DNA from: Chloroflexota bacterium
GTDB lineage: Bacteria; Chloroflexota; UBA11872
Assembly: GCA_026707585.1 (NCBI GenBank)
Contig: JAPOWQ010000035.1
Coordinates: 38,961 to 102,960 of the forward strand
Direction of reading: 5' to 3'
Length of the DNA: 64,000 nt
Shown: positions 59,025-64,000 of the stretch, one piece after another
Position numbering within the stretch: the first letter of the stretch is position 1
Layout: the number at the start of each line of letters is the position of its first letter
Position numbers and translations under genes: made by a program
The notes under the pieces: generated by a model
Told to the model about the DNA's origin: nothing
What the model saw: only the letters and a program-made list of their open reading frames with translations
Databases searched by the model: none

Positions 59025-59234
59025 CTAATGCCGCCGCGGCCCCTTATCCGCCAGCGACATTGCAATCACCAACCCAATCGGCCCCAGGAAAAACCCCACA
59101 AAAAACCAAATCGGAACCCACAGATTCCCCCACACCTCCGGCTCTTCCTTCTTCGAAGCCACATTTGACGTAGCTATCCCAAACCCAACCGCCACCAAAA
59201 ACAGCACAAAAAACAACGGCTCCGGAACCGCCAT
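59025..59234 (-). CDS. Small two-helix membrane protein
   Basis: 69 residues. Hydrophobic helix PLFFVLFLVAVGFGIA, a polar loop SKKEEPEVWG, then WVPIWFFVGFFLGPIGLVIA and a basic end. The layout resembles small phospholipase-D-N-like or YkvA-like membrane peptides, without a firm match. It is much less GC-rich than surrounding DNA. Confidence 0.55.
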   Translation of the reverse strand: MAVPEPLFFVLFLVAVGFGIATSNVASKKEEPEVWGNLWVPIWFFVGFFLGPIGLVIAMSLADKGPRRH

Positions 59235-59488
59235 CCGCCCACCCGCGTCCTAGCGCCAACCCCAGAGCCTACGCGCCTCCGCAACCCTCCAAGTGGCGCT
59301 CACGTCCCGTCCTTGCATCCATCGTCGCCCAGGACTCGATCCGCGGGCGAGGGGCTTCCTGGCAACCGCCCCCGGACTACACGAAGATCTCTTCAAGACG
59401 ACACATGCAGTGGGTCCGCCCAAAACGGCGTCTGACCATCCGCGCTCGGCGCAGATCCACATCGCCCGGTACCCAAGCGCCCGGCGCC

Positions 59489-59516
59489 TTGACTTGCGGT
59501 CGCGGTCAGATAAATT
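59489..59516 (+). promoter_or_regulatory. Promoter of the zinc-knuckle protein
   Basis: TTGACT (59489-59494) and TAAATT (59511-59516) are spaced by 16 bases and lie ~80 bases ahead of the ATG at 59595. The remainder of the 360-base gap from 59235 shows no gene I can support. Confidence 0.45.
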
Positions 59517-59594
59517 GGTAGTGCTGACAACGGCGTCAGCCCGAAGACCGGATCGTGGAGATCTGGCGGAAGTTCCCGCAATGAGGAGGGAACG

Positions 59595-59786
59595 ATGACT
59601 CACTACGTCGGCCCACGGGCCACCTACACCGCGACCAGCGGGCACGAAGCTTGCGTCCGCTGCGGTGGGCGCGGATCACTGCGCTACGCCCCCACAGGGC
59701 GCCACGTCAGCCGTTCGTACTACGGCGAGACGGCCTTCTGGCGCACTTGCTCCCGCTGCGGGGGCACGGGGCACACCCAGGAGTAG
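59595..59786 (+). CDS. Small DnaJ-like zinc-knuckle protein
   Basis: 63 residues from ATG at 59595 with GAGGAGG ahead. Two CxxCGGxG motifs (CVRCGGRGS at 20-28 and CSRCGGTGH at 52-60) form one DnaJ-type zinc centre joined by ~28 residues. Such free-standing zinc knuckles may bind RNA or partner proteins. A strong terminator follows at 59831, so it is monocistronic. Confidence 0.75.
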   Translation: MTHYVGPRATYTATSGHEACVRCGGRGSLRYAPTGRHVSRSYYGETAFWRTCSRCGGTGHTQE

Positions 59787-59830
59787 GACGCCGCTCCAGC
59801 AGTAGTCCCGTGGACGCACGGTGATGAACG

Positions 59831-59863
59831 GAACCCCCGCCGCGGCGGGGGTTCCAGTTTTTT
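59831..59863 (+). terminator. Rho-independent terminator
   Basis: A perfect 10-base stem (59831-59840 with 59845-59854) has a CGCG loop, then CAG and a run of six T's. It lies 45 bases after the zinc-knuckle gene and separates it from the convergent SDR. Confidence 0.9.
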
Positions 59864-59897
59864 GGGCCGGATCTTCGGTCTTGCCCGAAGCGCGAGG

Positions 59898-60638
59898 CTA
59901 GAGGCCGCAGCCGCTGTCCATCACCAGCACCTCGCCGGTGACGATGGGGTTCTCGACAAGCATGAGCACGCCGGCGGCGATATCTTCAGGCGTGGCCGCG
60001 CGGTTGACGGGACTGCGGTCGATAGCCCGCTGCAGAAACCCTTCGTGACCGATCATCCAACGGGTGTCGATGGGTCCGGGAGCCACACTGTTGACGCGGA
60101 TCTCCGGGGCCAGCGTGCGAGCCAGCGACTTGGTAATGGTGTTCAACGCGCCCTTCGAGGCCGCGTAGGCGATGGAGGATCCGGTGCCGGTGATGCCGGC
60201 CAGGGACGAAATGCTGACGATCACGCCGTCCCCGCCCGCTTTCAGGTGCGGCGCCGCCGCGCGGCTGACGAAGAAGGGACCCTTGAGGTTTACGGCCAGG
60301 ATGCGGTCCCAGTATTCGTCCTTCATGCCGTCCAGGTCGTCGTAGTCGACGAAGAACGTGGTGCCCGCGCTATTGACCACAATATCCAGGCGACCAAAAG
60401 CGCCCACGGTCTGTTCCACCATGGCCACGACCGCGGCGTCGTACGCGACGTCGGCCTGGATGGCCAGCCCCTCGACTCCGAGTGCCTGGATGTCGTTGGC
60501 GGTCTGGGCGGCTTCCTCGGCCGAGCGCGAGTAGTTGACGGCCACGTTGGCCCCACGCTCGGCCAGCATCAGCGCCGTGGCGCGGCCCACGCCGGTTCCG
60601 CCGCCGGTGACCAGTGCGGCCTTGCCCTGTAGCGACAT
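59898..60638 (-). CDS. SDR family oxidoreductase (FabG-like)
   Basis: 246 residues from ATG at 60638 with AAGGAG ahead; the ATG at 60740 would add a Cys-rich stretch overlapping the divergent gene. It has TGGGTGVGRATAL, NYSRSAEEA, VNSAGTTFFVD (NNAG varied to NSAG), Ser in SISSLAGI and Tyr-x-x-x-Lys in IAYAASKGAL. A typical 3-oxoacyl/polyol reductase profile; substrate unknown. Confidence 0.88.
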   Translation of the reverse strand: MSLQGKAALVTGGGTGVGRATALMLAERGANVAVNYSRSAEEAAQTANDIQALGVEGLAIQADVAYDAAVVAMVEQTVGAFGRLDIVVNSAGTTFFVDYDDLDGMKDEYWDRILAVNLKGPFFVSRAAAPHLKAGGDGVIVSISSLAGITGTGSSIAYAASKGALNTITKSLARTLAPEIRVNSVAPGPIDTRWMIGHEGFLQRAIDRSPVNRAATPEDIAAGVLMLVENPIVTGEVLVMDSGCGL

Positions 60639-60714
60639 ACGTTCCTGCTCCTTCAATTCCGTGTCAGAGCGGCTATTGTGGCACCCAGGAACGCAGCACC
60701 GGAGTTGAAACGGC

Positions 60715-61767
60715 ATGGAGAAGGTATTCGCGCTGCCCAACGGCGAGGAACTGGTGGCAAGCGTGCTGGGGCCGGGCGAAGGCCGCGGGACGGGCGCGGC
60801 TCAGCAAGAGACTTACAGCTTTCTGACGCGGCCGTTCGATCCCTGGATGGTGCCGGCCGAAGGCGGGTTCCTGGCGGAGTTCCTGGCCGGGACTCACGAC
60901 CCGTCGCTGGCCGACACGATGTTGGTCGGGCGGATTGACGGGACAGTCGTGGGGACGGCCTGGCATGGGACGAGCCGGGACCTGCCGGAGATGGGCGGCT
61001 ACGGGTTCGTGTTCACCGAACCCGAGCAGCGCGGCAAGGGGATCGCGCAGCGGCTGACCGAGCTGTCGATCCAGGGGTTCTGGGAGGTCGGCGGCCAGGT
61101 GAGCTATCTGGGCACGGTGAACCCGGTGGCGCAGCACATCTATGAGAAGCACGGCTACCGGCACTACAACGGGCTGACGTATCGGGCGCTGCGCCCGGGG
61201 ACGGACGGGGCCAGGTTTGACGAAGAGTTCTTTGGCCGGGCCGGCGCCGGAATGGTTCGTGACATGCGGATGGGCGACATTGGGGCGTACACCGGCCTGG
61301 TGATGCTGCTGGAGCCGTCGGAGTGGATCGTGCGCGACTACACCGAGGCCATGTTCTACGCGCCGCCAGCCGTGCAGGCCAGCGGGTGCCTGCGGCCCTT
61401 TTTCAACTCGATGACGCGGCACACCGCGAGCGACGCGAATGTCTGGAAGGTGCTGGTCAACGACCGCGGGCGGATGGTGGCCTCGGCCAACCTGTGGGCG
61501 CCGACTCACGCACCGGTGCGCGCCAACGCGACCATGGAATTCCAGGCGGCGCCGGCCTACGTGGACCGCGCGGGCGCGGTGATCGAGGCCGCGCTGGATC
61601 ACGCGGCCGCTCACGACGTGCGGGCGGTGCGCGCCTGCGGAGTCTCGGAGGGTCGCCTGGGGGTGCTGCGCGAGGCGGGGTTCGTTGAGGAAGTCGTTCA
61701 GCCGGCTGCCCTGGACCTGGGCGAGGGTCGTGCGGACGTGACGGTGATGCGGCGTGACCTCGGCTGA
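60715..61767 (+). CDS. GNAT family N-acetyltransferase, double-length
   Basis: 350 residues. The first half carries the acetyl-CoA loop EPEQRGKGIAQRLTEL and the C-terminal IYEKHGYRHYNGLTY. The second half has a weaker GNAT-like profile (VWKVLVNDRGRMVASANLW, LREAGFVEEV), so it is probably a tandem-domain protein in which only the first binds acetyl-CoA. Its end overlaps the Rieske gene by 14 bases. Confidence 0.78.
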   Translation: MEKVFALPNGEELVASVLGPGEGRGTGAAQQETYSFLTRPFDPWMVPAEGGFLAEFLAGTHDPSLADTMLVGRIDGTVVGTAWHGTSRDLPEMGGYGFVFTEPEQRGKGIAQRLTELSIQGFWEVGGQVSYLGTVNPVAQHIYEKHGYRHYNGLTYRALRPGTDGARFDEEFFGRAGAGMVRDMRMGDIGAYTGLVMLLEPSEWIVRDYTEAMFYAPPAVQASGCLRPFFNSMTRHTASDANVWKVLVNDRGRMVASANLWAPTHAPVRANATMEFQAAPAYVDRAGAVIEAALDHAAAHDVRAVRACGVSEGRLGVLREAGFVEEVVQPAALDLGEGRADVTVMRRDLG

Positions 61768-62086
61768 GGCTCAGGAGTTCAGACCGGTCGGTCCCGAGTC
61801 GCTGCTGCCGCCGCCGGGCCGGTTGTCGTCGGTGTTCCTGGACAAGGCCGAGATCGTGATCGCCAACGTGGACGGCCGCTACTACGCGCTGGACGGCCTC
61901 TGCGAGCACGCCGGCTACCCGCTGGCCTCCGGGCAACTGGTCGGCTGCGAACTCACCTGCCCGCTGCACGGCTGGATCTATGACGTCACCGACGGCTGGG
62001 TCATCAACCCACCCTTCGGCCACCGCACGCGCAGCTACCAGGTGCGGGTGACGGACGGGACGGTGGAGGTGGCGCTGGCGGGGTAG
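61754..62086 (+). CDS. Rieske-type [2Fe-2S] ferredoxin
   Basis: 110 residues from GTG at 61754. The cluster ligands are CEHAGY (C-x-H) and CPLHGW (C-x-x-H), separated by 17 residues as in soluble Rieske ferredoxins. The N-terminal strand IVIANVDGRYYALDGL and the end PPFGHRTRSYQVRVTDG complete the fold. It carries electrons for an oxygenase or reductase that is not in this window; coupling to the GNAT gene suggests joint expression only. Confidence 0.9.
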   Translation: MTSAEAQEFRPVGPESLLPPPGRLSSVFLDKAEIVIANVDGRYYALDGLCEHAGYPLASGQLVGCELTCPLHGWIYDVTDGWVINPPFGHRTRSYQVRVTDGTVEVALAG

Positions 62087-62223
62087 GCGCGCGCCGACGC
62101 AAGACCGTGGTCACGGCGCGACCGTGTGCTAGTCGGTGAGGCCTGCCTTTGCAAGATAGAGTTGTCCACCGGGCGGCCTGCGAAAACCTTGTCACGAGAC
62201 ACCTCGACAGGAGACGCGTCCCC

Positions 62224-62460
62224 ATGGCCGACCCGAGCAGGAGCGAGGCATCCCTTACCCGCATCGAACTTCGCGAGGAACTGGACCGGAGTCTCGCGCA
62301 CTACGCGACTAAAGCGGATCTCGCGGAGTTACGCGGTGAGTTGAAGTCCGACATTGCCAACCTGCGGGCCGACCTGATCAAGTGGATGATCGGGTTGATG
62401 CTGGGTTCGGTGACCACGGCGGTTGGTATTGCGGTCGCCGTGGACCGGTTCGCCGGTTAG
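62224..62460 (+). CDS. Small coiled-coil protein with C-terminal membrane anchor
   Basis: 78 residues from ATG at 62224 with GGAG ahead. A short coiled coil (LREELDRSLAHYATKADLAE) leads to the anchor LIKWMIGLMLGSVTTAVGIA. The HYATKADL and WMIGLM(I/L)GSV(G/T)TAV blocks are shared with the larger protein at 18780, where a long hendecad rod precedes them. Function unknown; CCDC90/DUF1640-like architecture. Confidence 0.7.
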   Translation: MADPSRSEASLTRIELREELDRSLAHYATKADLAELRGELKSDIANLRADLIKWMIGLMLGSVTTAVGIAVAVDRFAG

Positions 62461-62504
62461 AGCGCCGGCACCTCAGCTACTCGGCGGCGTTGGTCGGACC
62501 GAAC

Positions 62505-64000
62505 TTAGCTTCGCGTCAGGCGCACCGCTACGGGAACACCGTTCAGGGTCGGGGAGGCGTCGGCGGCGTCTTCCGGAGGCGTGCCTTCGTTGACGGCGAC
62601 GGCCAGGACCTCCGCGGCGATGTCGGTCTCGTGCGCGGCCAGGGTTTCGTGCAGCGGGGCCGGGCCGTCGAGCCAGAGGTGGATACGGTCGGAGACTTCG
62701 AGGTCGGCGTCGCGGCGGAGGCCCTGGGTGGCGTGGACGAGTTCGCGGGCGAGGCCTTCGCGGGCCAGTTCGTCGTCGATTTCGGTGGCAATGGCGACGA
62801 TGACGCCGTCCTGTTCCGCGACGCCGAAGCCTTCCCTGGGTGTGCGGCGCACGTCCAGGTCGCCGGGTTCCAGCGTCTCGGTCATTCCGTCAATCTCGAT
62901 GTGGAGCGAACCGAGTTTGTCCAACTCGCGCACGGCTGCCGGCGCGTCCAGCGCATCGAGCGCGGCGGCGACCTGGCGGACCTGGCGGCCGAAGCGCGGG
63001 CCGAGGGCGCGGTAGTTGGGGCGGACCTGGTAGTCGACCAATTCGTGCTCGGAGGTCATGCGCCGGAGTTCCTTGACGTTGAGTTCGTCGAGGACGTGCG
63101 GCTGCAGCGCCAACACGGCGTCCCAGTCGGCATCGTCAGCGACGCGGATCAGCGCTGAGCGCAGCGGTTGGCGGAGCTTGACGTTGGCGCTGTTGCGGGC
63201 GGCGCGGCCGGCGCGGACGACCTGCTGGGCCAGGGCCATGGCCGCGTCCAGATTGGAGTCGCGCAGTGCGTCGTCGGCCTCGGGCCAGTCGGTGAGGTGG
63301 ACGCTGGTGGGCGCGTCGGGGTCGGCGCGGCGGACGAGGTTCTGGTAGATGTCGTCGGTCCAGAAGGGCATCACTGGGGCCAGCAGGCGGACCATGCTGG
63401 TGAGGAGTTCGTACAGGGTCTGGTAGGCGGCCTGCTTGTCGTCGTCGGAGTCCGACTTCCAGTACCGGCGGCGTCCGCGGCGCACGTACCAGTTGGACAG
63501 TTCCTCGATGAACTCCTGGGCGGCCTGCACGCCGCGGTAGACCAGGTAGTCGTCCAGCGAGGCGGTCATGGTGTCGATGAGTCCCTGCAGGCGTGAGAGC
63601 GCCCAGCGGTCCAGGTCGGGACGCTCGGCGACCGGGATGCGCGGCGCCGTAGGGTCGAAGCCATCCAGGCGCGCGTAGGTCACGAAGAACGAGTAGACGT
63701 TCCAGAGCGTGAGCATGCGGCGCTTGACTTCGGTGGCCGGGCCGTAGCCGAAGTTGATGTTGTAGAGCGGGTTGTGGCCGGCGTACAACCAGCGCATCAC
63801 GTCCGCGCCCATGCGCTCCGCGGCTTCGCCGAAGTCGATGGCGTTGCCCCAGCTCTTGTGCATCGCGCGGCCGGTTTCGTCGTTGAGCTTTTCGTAGACG
63901 AAGACGGACTGGTAGGGCGACTGGTTCTGGATGGTGACGCTCATAAAGAGCATGGAGTAGAACCAGAGCCGGATCTGCTCGCGCATCTCGGTGATGAAGT
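62505..64000 (-). CDS. ileS: Isoleucine--tRNA ligase, C-terminal part (cut by window edge)
   Basis: About 498 residues are visible; the frame runs off the right end, so the N-terminal half with HIGH is missing. It starts in the Rossmann domain at FITEMREQIRLWFYSMLF. The KMSKS-equivalent loop reads AMHKSWGNAIDF, followed by AAERMGADVMRW. Then comes the anticodon-binding helical domain (NWYVRRGRRRYWKSD) and a C-terminal domain without obvious zinc cysteines. It charges tRNA-Ile. The MHKSWGN variant is known to me from other Chloroflexota-like and type II enzymes (recollection, not a search). Confidence 0.93.
   Translation of the reverse strand, partial: FITEMREQIRLWFYSMLFMSVTIQNQSPYQSVFVYEKLNDETGRAMHKSWGNAIDFGEAAERMGADVMRWLYAGHNPLYNINFGYGPATEVKRRMLTLWNVYSFFVTYARLDGFDPTAPRIPVAERPDLDRWALSRLQGLIDTMTASLDDYLVYRGVQAAQEFIEELSNWYVRRGRRRYWKSDSDDDKQAAYQTLYELLTSMVRLLAPVMPFWTDDIYQNLVRRADPDAPTSVHLTDWPEADDALRDSNLDAAMALAQQVVRAGRAARNSANVKLRQPLRSALIRVADDADWDAVLALQPHVLDELNVKELRRMTSEHELVDYQVRPNYRALGPRFGRQVRQVAAALDALDAPAAVRELDKLGSLHIEIDGMTETLEPGDLDVRRTPREGFGVAEQDGVIVAIATEIDDELAREGLARELVHATQGLRRDADLEVSDRIHLWLDGPAPLHETLAAHETDIAAEVLAVAVNEGTPPEDAADASPTLNGVPVAVRLTRS

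Noticed and set aside
59250..59645. 131-residue minus-strand open frame
   Set aside because: It covers the promoter and start of the zinc-knuckle gene; Arg/Ser/Gly-rich with no motif.

Overview
The window is high-GC DNA with dense coding on both strands. It looks like a free-living or host-associated Chloroflexota chromosome (SAR202/Caldilinea-like; the exact class is inference). The main clue is three Tat/lipoprotein solute-binding proteins in which the lipobox is followed by a long Val-Glu-Lys-Val-Val repeat linker, a style I associate with Chloroflexota. Core genes (asd-dapB, pnp, rpsO, holB, ricT, glnA, ileS) are interleaved with many accessory oxidoreductases. No rRNA, tRNA, CRISPR array or intact transposase was seen.

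Layout. 0-2 kb: a DUF4202 fragment, two tandem cyclic-di-AMP-receptor-like proteins and a DUF6807 protein. 2-6 kb: a tandem duplication of a carbohydrate-type solute-binding protein together with its promoter and terminator hairpin. 6-18.5 kb: a catabolic island with four Gfo/Idh/MocA dehydrogenases (two in tandem, each preceded by a perfect parS site), an M20 peptidase, a sulfatase, a GNAT protein, an MDR dehydrogenase, an enolase-superfamily dehydratase and an aldo/keto reductase. 18.7-23.2 kb: small coiled-coil and lipoprotein genes, an SDR and two membrane proteins. 23.2-27.8 kb: asd-dapB-pnp and rpsO on the minus strand. 28-35.2 kb: a membrane protein with its winged-helix regulator, a PQQ-type propeller protein, a DUF3105 protein and a giant GH106-like glycosidase. 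35.5-39.2 kb: a glycine-betaine-type ABC transporter operon. 39.4-48.3 kb: a SirB1-like protein, a methyltransferase with no usable start codon, a surface propeller protein coupled to holB-ricT, and glnA. 48.4-59.8 kb: accessory genes with toxin-antitoxin modules (FitAB-like, ParDE-like, AbrB/VapC-like and a lone antitoxin-like gene), DNA alkylation repair, a dipeptidase and REP-like repeats. 59.9-64 kb: SDR, GNAT, Rieske protein, a small membrane coiled-coil protein and the 3' part of ileS.

How the genes work together. The sugar-type binding proteins, GH106-like enzyme, sulfatase, DUF6807 protein, MocA-type dehydrogenases, aldo/keto reductases and enolase-superfamily dehydratase fit uptake and oxidation of sulfated or deoxy-sugar polysaccharides. 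No permease for the two sugar-type binding proteins lies in the window. The betaine-type ABC operon points to compatible-solute uptake.

Most notable are: (i) two exact 16-bp parS matches carried on a 1.4-kb tandem repeat; (ii) a recurring pattern in which a small orphan gene is flanked by an intact gene end and a decayed copy of that same end (aldo/keto reductase tail at 16 kb, SDR tail at 50 kb; a gene-head version marks the 2-6 kb duplication); (iii) a FitB-like toxin with His at the position of a catalytic Asp, behind a perfect 10-bp inverted-repeat operator; (iv) a cysteine-cluster/HTH/AbrB fusion antitoxin; and (v) a family of small coiled-coil proteins sharing a WMIGLM-type membrane anchor.
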